The notes under the pieces: generated by a model | Database searches by the model: none | Told to the model about the DNA's origin: nothing | The model's input: the letters and a program-made list of their open reading frames with translations, nothing else | Shown: in pieces, positions 27,558-36,782 of the stretch | Layout of the letters: each line of letters starts with the position of its first letter | Numbering within the stretch: position 1 is the stretch's first letter | Assembly (NCBI GenBank): GCA_947497475.1 | Contig: CANMGS010000001.1 | Location: 496,001 to 560,000 of the forward strand | Direction of reading: 5' to 3' | Source of the DNA: an uncultured Amylibacter sp. | Lineage (GTDB): Bacteria; Pseudomonadota; Alphaproteobacteria; Rhodobacterales; Rhodobacteraceae | Length of the DNA: 64,000 nucleotides | Made by a program: the position numbers and the translations under genes

Positions 27558-28381
27558 TAGCTTAACCATCTCTTACGACGGCGATAACTGCGCACATCAC
27601 GGAATGATTTACGGCCTTCATCGGACATGCCCAAATAGAACTCTTTTACATCAGGGTTCTCACGTAACTCTGCGGCAGGGCCATCCATAACAACACGGCC
27701 AGATTCCAAAATGTAACCGTAATGCGCAAAACGTAAAGCTACATTCGTATTTTGTTCGGCTAGCAAAAATGAAACACCTTCTTTTTCATTCAGATCTTTT
27801 ACGATCCCAAAAATCTCTTCCACCAATTGAGGCGCTAAACCCATACTTGGTTCATCCAATAGAACTGTTTCAGGTTTTGACATCAAAGCACGCCCAATCG
27901 CACACATCTGTTGTTCCCCACCCGATGTATAACCTGCCTGACTTTTACGGCGCTCTTTCAGACGCGGAAAATATTCATAAACCAAATCTAAATCCCGTGT
28001 AATTTCTGCACGGCTAGCACGGCGCGTATAACTACCTGTCAATAAATTCTCTTCAATGGTCAGATGTTCAAAACAATGGCGGCCTTCCATCACTTGGATT
28101 ACACCAGATTTCACTAAGGCCGCAGGGTTAAGGTCAGCAACAGGGCTTCCGCGATAGGTTATCGTGCCCTTTGTAACCTCTCCACGTTCAGAGTGTAATA
28201 AATTCGAAATCGCTTTTAGTGTCGTGGTTTTACCAGCACCATTACCACCTAATAATGCTGTGATACCACCCTTTGGAACCGACAGGCTCACACCTTTCAG
28301 AACAAGGATTACGTGATTATAAATCACTTCAATATTGTTCACTTCCAACAATTTTTCTTGCGTGTTTGTGTCATCCAACAT
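27557..28381 (-). CDS. livF: ABC transporter ATP-binding protein, LivF type
   Basis: A 274-residue ABC ATPase. It has the Walker A GGNGAGKT (45-52), the family Q-loop region VMEGRHCFEHLT, the signature SGGEQQMCAIGRAL, the Walker B VLLDEPSMGLAP, and AEQNTN in place of the usual H-loop histidine context of LivF. A basic tail (SFRDVRSYRRRKRWLS) follows the normal LivF end. The start is the ATG at 28381; a TTG four codons upstream is in frame but less likely. Works with LivG on the LivHM permeases. Confidence 0.9.
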   Translation of the reverse strand: MLDDTNTQEKLLEVNNIEVIYNHVILVLKGVSLSVPKGGITALLGGNGAGKTTTLKAISNLLHSERGEVTKGTITYRGSPVADLNPAALVKSGVIQVMEGRHCFEHLTIEENLLTGSYTRRASRAEITRDLDLVYEYFPRLKERRKSQAGYTSGGEQQMCAIGRALMSKPETVLLDEPSMGLAPQLVEEIFGIVKDLNEKEGVSFLLAEQNTNVALRFAHYGYILESGRVVMDGPAAELRENPDVKEFYLGMSDEGRKSFRDVRSYRRRKRWLS

Positions 28382-28414
28382 GGGTGTTTCCAACAGTAAA
28401 ATTCAAAAAGGAAC

Positions 28415-28438
28415 CTCTGGCCCTATCATGGGCCAGAG
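28415..28438 (-). terminator. Stem-loop between substrate-binding protein and livF genes
   Basis: CTCTGGCCC (28415-28423) and GGGCCAGAG (28430-28438) form a perfect 9-base stem with a 6-base loop. On the coding (minus) strand it is followed by GTTCCTTTTTG, so it can act as a partial terminator and 3' stabiliser. It would give more substrate-binding protein than ATPase from one transcript. Confidence 0.7.
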
Positions 28439-28453
28439 ACAATTTAGCAGTGC

Positions 28454-29740
28454 TTACTTACAGCCTTCTGCAATGTTGTTTTCTGCAGCAAATGCAGCAC
28501 TGTCTTCTGCGATCAAAGCATTGATAATTTCATTATCAGATGGCTCAAAACCAGAGATCAAAGACCACTTCTTCGCAGATGCATCCCACTGGCTGATCGC
28601 GCCCAAACCTGGGCCACCGTGGTTTTCACATGACACGCTGAATGTTGGGCCAAAGTTCGGCATACCAAGCGCTGTCATTTTAGCTTCATCAATCACCAAA
28701 GCTTCCATGCCATCACGCATCATCGCAGGTGTGATATCCGCTGTGCCGTGAATTTCTTGGGCTGTTTTAGCCGCTTCTACAGCCAACATCGCAGCATACA
28801 TACCGCGGTTGTAAAGCACCGTACCAACTTGGTCGCCAGCACCCGCTGCTTTACCAGCATCAACAACATATTTCTTAATGTCATCAAACACTGGGAAATC
28901 AGAGCCAACGTTGTGCATAGCCAAAGCTTTATAACCATTCGCACCATCACCAGCTGGCAGCACGTCATTTTCAGAACCTGACCACCAGATGCCCACAAAC
29001 TTGTCCATTGGGTAACGGATGTTCGCAGCTTCTTGGATTGCCACTTGGTTCATCACACCCCAGCCCCACATGAACACGTAGTCTGGTTTCTCACGACGAA
29101 TTTGTAGCCACTGTGATTTTTGCTCTTGGCCTGGATGATCCACAGCCAACAGGCTTAATTTAAAGCCGTGCTTTTTAGACAGCTCTTCCAATGTACGGAT
29201 AGGCTCCTTACCATATGCAGAGTTGTGATAGACAAGCGCAATAGTTTTACCGCTAATATCACCACCGCTATCTGCAATAGCGTGGTTCACAGCATGACTT
29301 GCACCATTCCAATAATTTGCAGGATAGTTAAAGATGTTTGAAAACACTTTACCGTTTGCTGCGGACGTACGGCCATAACCCATTGAGTGCACCGGAATAC
29401 CGTCAGCTGTCGCTTTTGGAATCAACTGGTATGTAATGCCTGTTGAAAGCGGTTGATACACAAGCGCACCTTCACCTTTTGTAGACTCGTAACACTCAAC
29501 ACCTTTTTCAGTGTTATAGCCTGTCTCACAAGCAATCACTTTCGCAGCAACACCACCGATGCCTCCGTCACGCGCATTAACTAGCGTAAAGTAATCTGCA
29601 TAGCCGTCTGCAAACGGAATACCGTTCGCCGCATATGGCCCTGTTCTGTAATCCAATGATGGGAACACTAGGTCCGCCAAAACTGGAGTTGCGGCGATTG
29701 ATGCCGCGACAGCTGCTGCTGCCAGTTTGGTTAGTTTCAT
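28454..29740 (-). CDS. ABC transporter periplasmic substrate-binding protein (LivJ/K-like)
   Basis: A 428-residue protein with a Sec signal peptide (MKLTKLAAAAVAASIAATPVLA) and a Peripla_BP_6-type binding domain. The start is fixed by GGGAGGAA seven bases before the ATG at 29740. Segments such as GKTIALVYHNSAYGKEP, and AVDHPGQEQKSQWLQIRREKPDYV fit the two-lobed Leu/Ile/Val-binding fold. At over 400 residues it is longer than classical LivK. That length and the neighbouring acyl-CoA ligases suggest an aromatic or other carboxylate ligand rather than an amino acid; this remains inference. Confidence 0.9.
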   Translation of the reverse strand: MKLTKLAAAAVAASIAATPVLADLVFPSLDYRTGPYAANGIPFADGYADYFTLVNARDGGIGGVAAKVIACETGYNTEKGVECYESTKGEGALVYQPLSTGITYQLIPKATADGIPVHSMGYGRTSAANGKVFSNIFNYPANYWNGASHAVNHAIADSGGDISGKTIALVYHNSAYGKEPIRTLEELSKKHGFKLSLLAVDHPGQEQKSQWLQIRREKPDYVFMWGWGVMNQVAIQEAANIRYPMDKFVGIWWSGSENDVLPAGDGANGYKALAMHNVGSDFPVFDDIKKYVVDAGKAAGAGDQVGTVLYNRGMYAAMLAVEAAKTAQEIHGTADITPAMMRDGMEALVIDEAKMTALGMPNFGPTFSVSCENHGGPGLGAISQWDASAKKWSLISGFEPSDNEIINALIAEDSAAFAAENNIAEGCK

Positions 29741-29799
29741 GTCAGGTTCCTCCCTATAGGTTGACATATAGTGATACGCCTTTGCGGCGCGTGGTATTG

Positions 29800-29820
29800 G
29801 GCCCTAATGTGGGAAGGGCC
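29800..29820 (-). other. Stem-loop at the livM stop codon
   Basis: GGCCCT (29800-29805) pairs with AGGGCC (29815-29820), overlapping the livM stop codon on the minus strand. A second weaker stem (ATACGCC 29774-29780 with GGCG..GTAT) follows. No T-run follows. It may protect or process mRNA upstream of the highly expressed binding-protein gene. Confidence 0.4.
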
Positions 29821-30880
29821 AAAGTCTTAGTTTTTCTTTTGCAAGGCGCCATAATTGCGCAAAGCCATGTGGTTCTAGAATTAGGAAAATTACGATGAGG
29901 CCGCCAACGATAACGAATTGAAAATGCGATGCCAGATCAGTCGGCCATCCTAGATAACCCACCATGATATTTTTCAGCAAAACCGGCATTAACACCATGA
30001 AAGCTGCCCCTGCGAATGAGCCAAAAATGGATCCAAGGCCGCCAATAATAATCATAAAGAGCACAAGGAATGATTTACTAATATCAAATGCTTCACCCAC
30101 TTCGGCTGCACCAAGATAAATAGCAAACAGCAATGCCCCTGCGATACCAATGTAAAACGAGCTAACACCAAAGGCTGTAAGCTTAGTCTTCAACGGATCA
30201 ACACCAATGATCTCTGCCGCGATATCCATATCGCGGATCGCCATCCATTTACGTCCATTCGCACCACGCGTTAGGTTACGCGCAACCCAAGCTAAAACAA
30301 AAACAAAGCATAGACAGAACAAATAACTTACGGCAGGTGTAACATTCGCACCTGTCACCGCAAACCCAAATACGCTACGTTCTGGTGCTGAGATTTGGCC
30401 AGAGGCCGAGTAGTTATAGAACCACGGAAACTTGTTAAACATCCAGACAAGGAAGAACTGTGCAGCCAGTGTTGCCACTGCCAAATAGAATCCTTTGATG
30501 CGCAAACTCGGCAACCCAAATAGAATACCAACAAATGCCGTTACACCACCTGATAACAAGATAACAATAATCATGCTTAACTCAGGAAAAGCCGTCATCA
30601 ACTTATAGGCTGAAAAAGCCCCTACAGCCATAAAGCCACCTGTCCCTAGGCTAACTTGTCCACAATACCCTGTCAGGATGTTAAGACCGATCGCAGCTAC
30701 TGAATAGATAAGGAACGGCAATACGACCGCATTAACCCAATAGTCATTGATCAGAAATGGCACCACAAGAAACGCAAATGCAACTGTGATGAAATACCCC
30801 CAGCGATCAAACGCAATTGGAAAGGTTTGTTGGTCTTTTGCATAAGATGTTTTGAAATCACCTGCTTCACGGTACAGCAT
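29804..30880 (-). CDS. livM: ABC transporter permease, LivM type
   Basis: A 358-residue integral membrane protein with about eight to ten hydrophobic segments. The family landmarks are NILTGYCGQVSLGTGGFMAVGAFSAY near 75-95, FGLPSLRIKGFYLAVATLAAQ near 135-155, GRKWMAIRDMDIAAEIIGVDP, and the C-terminal IIGGLGSIFGSFAGAAFM. It forms the translocation pore with LivH. It starts 2 bases after the livH stop. Confidence 0.92.
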   Translation of the reverse strand: MLYREAGDFKTSYAKDQQTFPIAFDRWGYFITVAFAFLVVPFLINDYWVNAVVLPFLIYSVAAIGLNILTGYCGQVSLGTGGFMAVGAFSAYKLMTAFPELSMIIVILLSGGVTAFVGILFGLPSLRIKGFYLAVATLAAQFFLVWMFNKFPWFYNYSASGQISAPERSVFGFAVTGANVTPAVSYLFCLCFVFVLAWVARNLTRGANGRKWMAIRDMDIAAEIIGVDPLKTKLTAFGVSSFYIGIAGALLFAIYLGAAEVGEAFDISKSFLVLFMIIIGGLGSIFGSFAGAAFMVLMPVLLKNIMVGYLGWPTDLASHFQFVIVGGLIVIFLILEPHGFAQLWRLAKEKLRLWPFPH

Positions 30881-30882
30881 CG

Positions 30883-31881
30883 TTACACCCTCTCAATAAT
30901 CTTTTCGCCAAACAGACCTTGGGGTCTGAAGACTAGGAACAATAGGGCAAGCATATAAGCAAACCAGTTTTCTGTGGCACCACCCAAGAACGGCGCGCCA
31001 ATTAAGAATTCAAATAGTTTTTCACCGACGCCAATAATCAACCCGCCGATGATCGCACCCGGGATGGATGTAAACCCACCCAGCATTAAAACAGGTAACG
31101 CCTTGAGCGCGATCAAAGACAGGGAGAACTGAACCCCTGATTTAGAACCCCACATAATACCCGCAACAAGAGCTACAAATCCTGCGATTGCCCACACAAT
31201 TACCCAAATGGATCGTAGCGAAATACCAACAGACAAAGCTGCTTGGTGGTCATCAGCCACAGCGCGCAAAGCACGGCCTGTCTTTGTATATTGGCTAAAG
31301 ATCACAAGGCTTATCACAAGGATGGCTGCAAAAATCGTCGCCCAGATATCTAGGTTATCAATGTAGAACCCATAGAAATCATCACCACCAAGGAACGCTG
31401 TGTTTTCTTCCAGCCAGATATTCCCACCCTGTGGAATACCCACATCAAGCTTCTTGATATCCGCGCCCCACATAAGGTCGCCAAACCCTTCCATGAAATA
31501 AGCCAACCCAATGGTTGCCATAAACAAAATGATAGGTTCTTGATTGACCAGATGCTTAAGGATGTATTTTTCCACTAAGAAAGCGAACAGGATCATCACA
31601 GCCAGCGCACATAAAATCGCAAAGAAAGCGGGCATATGCCAGCCAAAGTGATGCACATCCGTTCCAAAAATCGCATTAATCAGATGTGAAAATGGAATTT
31701 CACCGTTTTGAAAACCAACCAAAGTTAAAGCAGCAAACAACGCCATTACACCTTGAGCATAATTGAAAATACCCGAAGCTTTGAAAATCAAAACAAAGCC
31801 AAGGGCTACAAGTGAATACATCACCCCAGCCATTAGCCCGTTTAAGATCACTTCTATGGCATAGTAAAAATCAGCAGACAT
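30883..31881 (-). CDS. livH: ABC transporter permease, LivH type
   Basis: A 332-residue membrane protein with about eight hydrophobic segments. Diagnostic stretches are GLMAGVMYSLVALGFVLIFKASGIFNYAQG at the N-terminus (split by TM1), TGRALRAVADDHQAALSVG, and LKALPVLMLGGFTSIPGAIIGG. It partners LivM. GGGGG lies upstream of the ATG, and a 32-base gap separates it from livG. Confidence 0.92.
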   Translation of the reverse strand: MSADFYYAIEVILNGLMAGVMYSLVALGFVLIFKASGIFNYAQGVMALFAALTLVGFQNGEIPFSHLINAIFGTDVHHFGWHMPAFFAILCALAVMILFAFLVEKYILKHLVNQEPIILFMATIGLAYFMEGFGDLMWGADIKKLDVGIPQGGNIWLEENTAFLGGDDFYGFYIDNLDIWATIFAAILVISLVIFSQYTKTGRALRAVADDHQAALSVGISLRSIWVIVWAIAGFVALVAGIMWGSKSGVQFSLSLIALKALPVLMLGGFTSIPGAIIGGLIIGVGEKLFEFLIGAPFLGGATENWFAYMLALLFLVFRPQGLFGEKIIERV

Positions 31882-31913
31882 AGAAGCCCCCTATTGTTTT
31901 TAATGTCCCAAAA

Positions 31914-32729
31914 TCAGTCATGTGACACCCCCAAATACGCGTCGATCACAGCTTGATTGCTGCGCACCTCATCAGGTGTGCCATCGCCAATCTTTTGACC
32001 GTAATCCATCACCACGACACGGTCGGCGATATCCATCACCACGCCCATGTCATGTTCAATAAGAGCAATCGTTGTGCCGAATTCATCATTCACGTCCAAA
32101 ATAAAACGAGACATATCTTCTTTTTCTTCAACATTCATGCCTGCCATTGGCTCATCCAACAGCAACAACTTTGGTTCCGCCGCCAAAGCGCGCCCAAGTT
32201 CAACACGTTTTTGCAATCCATAAGGCAAACGCCCTACAGGGGTTTTCCGAATGGTTTGAATTTCTAAAAAGTCGATAATCTTTTCAACGACCTCGCGGTT
32301 CGCCGTTTCCTCATCTTGAGCCTTACCCCACCATGCCATTTGACTAACCATGTTTGACTTCATATGCGTCAAACGTCCTGTCATAATGTTATCCAGCGTG
32401 GACATCCCCTTGAACAATGCGATGTTTTGGAATGTCCGCGCCAAACCTTGTTTCGCAATCTGATGCGGCTTCATTGGTTTGCGTTTTTTGCCGCGAAACC
32501 AAACTTCGCCTTCTTGTGGGTGATAAAACCCGTTAATCACATTCAACATCGACGATTTACCAGCCCCATTCGGGCCGATAATCGCACGAATTTCGCCTTC
32601 ATGAATATCAAAGGAAATATCCTTGATCGCCACCACACCACCAAAACGTAGCGTGATGTTTTTCATCTCCATCACTGGCGCACCAATGGTACGCCCGTCA
32701 GCGGTTATATAACTGTCTTGCATGTTCAT
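31914..32729 (-). CDS. livG: ABC transporter ATP-binding protein, LivG type
   Basis: A 271-residue ABC ATPase with Walker A GPNGAGKS (52-59), Q-loop region LARTFQNIALF, signature LPYGLQKRVELGRAL, Walker B LLLDEPMAGM and the H-loop IALIEHDMGVV. The LPYG signature and FQNIAL are typical of LivG. The start overlaps the stop of the upstream acyl-CoA synthetase gene by 4 bases, so ligase and transporter are co-translated. Confidence 0.93.
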   Translation of the reverse strand: MNMQDSYITADGRTIGAPVMEMKNITLRFGGVVAIKDISFDIHEGEIRAIIGPNGAGKSSMLNVINGFYHPQEGEVWFRGKKRKPMKPHQIAKQGLARTFQNIALFKGMSTLDNIMTGRLTHMKSNMVSQMAWWGKAQDEETANREVVEKIIDFLEIQTIRKTPVGRLPYGLQKRVELGRALAAEPKLLLLDEPMAGMNVEEKEDMSRFILDVNDEFGTTIALIEHDMGVVMDIADRVVVMDYGQKIGDGTPDEVRSNQAVIDAYLGVSHD

Positions 32730-34687
32730 GCCGCCACCTTTGCCCGCGGCTGCATTGCCGTATCACGAATTTCCAATGTTGCAGAAATAGACCCCTTACG
32801 GCCATCTTCATAGCTGACTTCTGTTTCCGTAAAGATTTCAGATTCCCCGCCATAAAGCGCAATCAAAAGATCTTCGTATTTCTCACCTATAATATTGCGA
32901 CGCACCTTTTGTGTCCGTGTCATCTCGCCATCATCTGCATCCAATTCTTTGTGCAAAATAAGGAAGCGGCTGATCTGACATCCCGACAACATCTCATCTT
33001 GTGAAACAGATTTGTTTACCTCTTCTACATGTCCTTGGATGGTTTCATATACTTGTGGATGAGCTGCTAATTCTTGATAAGATGAATACGCGATATTATT
33101 ACGTTCCGCCCAGTTCCCGACAGCGGTTAAATCAATATTAATGAACGCAACACATTCATTGCGCCCATCACCAAACACAACAGCTTCCAGAATGTTTGAA
33201 TAGAATTTCAATTTATTCTCAACAAACTTCGGCGCAAACATAGAACCATCTTTCATCTTGCCCACATCTTTGGCCCGATCAATGATCCGTAATTGCCCAG
33301 TATCTTTTTCGATAAAACCTGCATCGCCAGTAGCAACCCAACCTTCTTTATCTTTAGTATCTTTGGTGCTTTTCGGGTTCTTATAATATTCCACGAAAGC
33401 TCCAGGGGAACGGTAAAACACCTCGCCCTTATCATCGATACGCAGCTCAACACCTGGCGATGGCACACCAACTGTATCTGCCCGCACACCACCATCTGGT
33501 TGCTGCGTAATAAAAACACTTGCTTCTGTTTGACCATAAAGCTGTTTTAAATTGATCCCCAAAGATCGGTAGAAATCAAATAACTCAGGTCCAATCGCTT
33601 CACCTGCAGTATACCCCACACGTACGCGGCTTAGACCAAGTGTGTTTTTCAACGGTCCAGTGATTAACACCTTACCCAGTTGGTATTTCAGCTTATCAAT
33701 AGCCCCAACAGGTTTACCATCCAACAACTTCGGGCCAATCACAGCAGCATGATCCATAAAATATTTGAACATCCGCTGTTTAAACTTACCAGCATCCTCC
33801 ATACGGATCTGAACAGTCGTTAGCATATTCTCAAAATATCGTGGTGGAGCAAAGAAATACGTTGGGCCCAATTCGCGCAAGTCATGCTGCATCGTGTCGC
33901 CACTTTCAGGGCAGGCCACACAAAATGCAGCTGAATACGCCTGACCGATAGAAAAGATAAAATCGCCAACCCATGCCATCGGCAAATAAGCCAGAACACT
34001 GTCATTAACAGAAAGACTGTCAAATTCGCTGGTCGTGCGACCCGTTTCGATAATGTTGTAGTTTGACAGAACAACCCCTTTAGGCCGACCTGTGGTGCCA
34101 GACGTATATAGCATCACACAGGTCGTATCTGCTCCTTGCACATCCAAACGTTTTTCCAGCTCTGGCATCAATTCAGCTTTTGATGACACACCTTTTGCTT
34201 GCACATCTCTATACTGAAACAATGCCGATTTATCATACTTGCGCATCCCACGCGGATCTAAGTAAACGATTGATTTTAGCGTTTTCAGATCATCCTTAAT
34301 ATCGATAATCTTATCAACTTGTTCTTGATCTTCCGCCACAACAAATCGCGCCGAACAATGCTCCAAAACATAGGCCATCTCTTCAGCAATAGCATCTTTA
34401 TAAAGTGGGACAGGCACAGCCCCAACAGATTGTGCAGCCACCATTGTCCAATACAAATGTGGACGATTGCTGCCTACAATCGCAATGTGGTCCCCAAAGT
34501 TTACACCCATATCCAAAAAACCAAGCGCAAGGTTTTCAATCTCTTGCGCCGTTTCTGCCCAAGTCCAACTTTGCCATATCCCAAGCTCTTTTTCGCGGTA
34601 AGCCGCAGCATTAGGATACTTCGATGCATTACGCGCTAAAAGCTTTGGCACTGTGTTCAATGCCGTTGCAGAATTCATATCGGTCAT
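32726..34687 (-). CDS. Long-chain-type acyl-CoA synthetase (AMP-binding)
   Basis: A 653-residue adenylate-forming enzyme of the long FadD15/ACSL type. It has VMLYTSGTTGRPKGVVLSNYN near 200, MAWVGDFIF, LKQLYGQTEASVF, GWVATGDAGF and IIDRAKDVGKMKDG. A very good ribosome-binding site (GGGAGGAA) precedes the ATG. It is the first gene of the transporter operon and is translationally coupled to livG. It likely converts the imported carboxylic acid into a CoA ester, trapping it in the cell; together with the PaaK-like ligase this gives two activating enzymes for one importer. No membrane anchor is evident. Confidence 0.9.
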   Translation of the reverse strand: MTDMNSATALNTVPKLLARNASKYPNAAAYREKELGIWQSWTWAETAQEIENLALGFLDMGVNFGDHIAIVGSNRPHLYWTMVAAQSVGAVPVPLYKDAIAEEMAYVLEHCSARFVVAEDQEQVDKIIDIKDDLKTLKSIVYLDPRGMRKYDKSALFQYRDVQAKGVSSKAELMPELEKRLDVQGADTTCVMLYTSGTTGRPKGVVLSNYNIIETGRTTSEFDSLSVNDSVLAYLPMAWVGDFIFSIGQAYSAAFCVACPESGDTMQHDLRELGPTYFFAPPRYFENMLTTVQIRMEDAGKFKQRMFKYFMDHAAVIGPKLLDGKPVGAIDKLKYQLGKVLITGPLKNTLGLSRVRVGYTAGEAIGPELFDFYRSLGINLKQLYGQTEASVFITQQPDGGVRADTVGVPSPGVELRIDDKGEVFYRSPGAFVEYYKNPKSTKDTKDKEGWVATGDAGFIEKDTGQLRIIDRAKDVGKMKDGSMFAPKFVENKLKFYSNILEAVVFGDGRNECVAFINIDLTAVGNWAERNNIAYSSYQELAAHPQVYETIQGHVEEVNKSVSQDEMLSGCQISRFLILHKELDADDGEMTRTQKVRRNIIGEKYEDLLIALYGGESEIFTETEVSYEDGRKGSISATLEIRDTAMQPRAKVAA

Positions 34688-34717
34688 TTTTCCTCCCTCA
34701 CGTCAAATGACGCGTGC

Positions 34718-34802
34718 CTTAGAGAAACCGAATCTAAGACATGTATGAAGCTTAACCTGAGGAATGTGTTTTTCAGAAGTATTTCCGAAATGTTTCGAAA
34801 TG
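34718..34802. promoter_or_regulatory. Intergenic control region: inverted repeat plus tandem 10-base direct repeat
   Basis: The 175-base gap between the divergent acyl-CoA synthetase and histidine kinase genes holds the dyad CTTAGA (34718-34723) / TCTAAG (34733-34738). It also has a head-to-tail repeat TTCCGAAATG (34783-34792), TTTCGAAATG (34793-34802), one mismatch, period 10. Tandem half-sites at one helical turn are typical of OmpR-type response regulators such as the one encoded next door. Confidence 0.5.
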
Positions 34803-34862
34803 TAACAAACACAAAAATTTAGTGGCTGGTCATTTTACGCGACCTAATGCTAACCATTTAAT

Positions 34863-36782
34863 ATGGATAGTACGGCATTAGAAATCGACCAAATGACACG
34901 ATCAGGCTTAAACCTGATCAAGCAAGCGATCTCTATTTATGATGGTGATTTAAAACTTGTCGTCGCAAACAGACGTTTCCAAGATATGTTCACTTTACCC
35001 GAAGAATTCGTAGAGGTGGGCGCCACATTTCGCGAGACAATTACATATTTGGCTAAACGTGGTGAATACGGCCAAATAGATGATATTACTACTTTTATTG
35101 AAGAGCGGGTTGCCCAAGCTAGGGAGTTTGAACCTCATTATTTAGAGCGTAAACGCGTAAATGGCACAACCATCTCCGTTGAAGGCAGTCCTTTACGTCA
35201 AGGTGGGTGGGTGACTGTTTATACAGACATCACCGAGATTAAACATCAAGAAGAGTTGCTTCAAATTCATTCTGAGGGGTTATCAGAAAAATTACTCTCA
35301 CGCTCCAATGAGTTGGCAAAAATCAACCGCGAGCTAACTGCATCAGTTACGGCTTTGGAAGAAGCGAAGCGTCAACTTACAGAGTCTGAAGAACGTTTAA
35401 AACTGACAAATTCCATGACACCTGCCCACATTGCGCGGGTGAACCGCGATGGTATTTACACATATTCCAACAATAAATTGGACACAGTAATTCCGACACG
35501 TCCAAAAGATATTATCGGCTTATCGTTCGAGCAAGCCGTCGGTCAAGAGGCCTTTGAAAAACTCAACCCAAAATTCCAAGAAGCGTTGTCAGGTCAATCT
35601 GGTTATTTCGAATTAAATCTACGTGACTTAGGTCGCTATGTGCGCGTTGCATTCACCCCCGACACAAATGCAGATAGTGAAGTCACAGGTGTTTACCTGC
35701 TTTCAATGGATGTGACGGAAGAAACCAAGGCAAGGCAAGCTTTAACTCATGCCAGACGCCGGGAATTAGCAACGCAATTAACCAGTGGAATGGCGCATGA
35801 TTTTGCCAATCTATTAACAATCATCCTAGGGCAGCAAAATAAATTAGAAACACAAAAGGGGTTGTCTGATGATATGCATGAAATTATCGCAACGACCAAG
35901 GCTGCAGCATTGCGTGGTGGCGCTTTGCTTGATGGATTGTCCGCAATCGATGCAACGCGAAACCTGACGATTAGACCCGTTTATTTCAACCACTTCATGG
36001 ATGGCGTCCGCCGTCTTTCTTATGCAGCGGTATCTGACGATGTGGTCGTCAGTGTAAAAAGTAACCTAGACGATATTAAAATTCTTCTAGACCACGGCTT
36101 TACTCAAGATGCTTTGTTAAACTTGGTTCTGAATGCGAATGAAGCAATTGAAGGTTCAGGCAGCATTACTCTTGAAACCAATGTTGTAGAGGATAATTGG
36201 TTAGAGTTCACAGTCACAGATACGGGCACGGGATTTACAGAAGAAGCCATACAAAACGCCTTTACCCCATTTTACACATCAAAAAAAGGCCGTGTCGGGC
36301 GCGGTTTAGGGTTATCAACAGTATTCGATTTTGCCAAAGTCAGTGGTGGCAATGTCAAATTAGGAAACACACCTCAAGGCGGTGCAAAGGTTGCTTTGCG
36401 CATCCCATATAGCGTTGCTGCGGACATAGAACCTGGATTGGTTTTGCTTGTAGAGGACAATCTTGAAATACGCGAAAACATTCGCGGGTATTTACGCGAT
36501 ATGAATCATGCCGTGATTGAAACAAATAGTGCTGAAGAAGCTTTGAATTTAATTCAAGTTTCAAATGTAACCCATGTCATTACAGACGTTATGCTAGAAG
36601 GTAAAATGACAGGTGTAGAACTTGCCAATAAAATCACAAAAGATATCCCGATTTTAGTTATTACGTCTTTGCCTAAAACCGATCCGCTTCGTATAAAAGC
36701 AGAGGAGAAATTTTCTGTTTTGCACAAACCTTTCGAAGCCAATGACCTGATGTATTTTTTCCAAAGAAAGCCACACCAATGA
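34863..36782 (+). CDS. Soluble hybrid sensor histidine kinase (PAS-PAS-HisKA-HATPase-REC)
   Basis: A 639-residue kinase without membrane segments. A PAS_7-type domain covers about residues 15-125 and a coiled region about 126-180. A second PAS-like domain is at about 180-288. The H-box has H312 in GMAHDFANLLTIILG, the HDFxNLL type. The ATPase boxes are N424 in NLVLNANEAIE, the G1 box DTGTGF and GRGLGLSTVFDF. A C-terminal receiver domain (about 525-637) has the acidic E531-D532 pair and phospho-acceptor D575. It must sense a cytoplasmic signal. It is divergent from the transporter operon and coupled (4-base overlap) to the response regulator. Confidence 0.9.
   Translation: MDSTALEIDQMTRSGLNLIKQAISIYDGDLKLVVANRRFQDMFTLPEEFVEVGATFRETITYLAKRGEYGQIDDITTFIEERVAQAREFEPHYLERKRVNGTTISVEGSPLRQGGWVTVYTDITEIKHQEELLQIHSEGLSEKLLSRSNELAKINRELTASVTALEEAKRQLTESEERLKLTNSMTPAHIARVNRDGIYTYSNNKLDTVIPTRPKDIIGLSFEQAVGQEAFEKLNPKFQEALSGQSGYFELNLRDLGRYVRVAFTPDTNADSEVTGVYLLSMDVTEETKARQALTHARRRELATQLTSGMAHDFANLLTIILGQQNKLETQKGLSDDMHEIIATTKAAALRGGALLDGLSAIDATRNLTIRPVYFNHFMDGVRRLSYAAVSDDVVVSVKSNLDDIKILLDHGFTQDALLNLVLNANEAIEGSGSITLETNVVEDNWLEFTVTDTGTGFTEEAIQNAFTPFYTSKKGRVGRGLGLSTVFDFAKVSGGNVKLGNTPQGGAKVALRIPYSVAADIEPGLVLLVEDNLEIRENIRGYLRDMNHAVIETNSAEEALNLIQVSNVTHVITDVMLEGKMTGVELANKITKDIPILVITSLPKTDPLRIKAEEKFSVLHKPFEANDLMYFFQRKPHQ

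Noticed and set aside
32726-34687. Assigning the ABC operon simply to branched-chain amino acid uptake
   Set aside because: The permease and ATPase families cover many ligands, and the coupled acyl-CoA ligases argue for a carboxylic acid; I kept the family names without a substrate.
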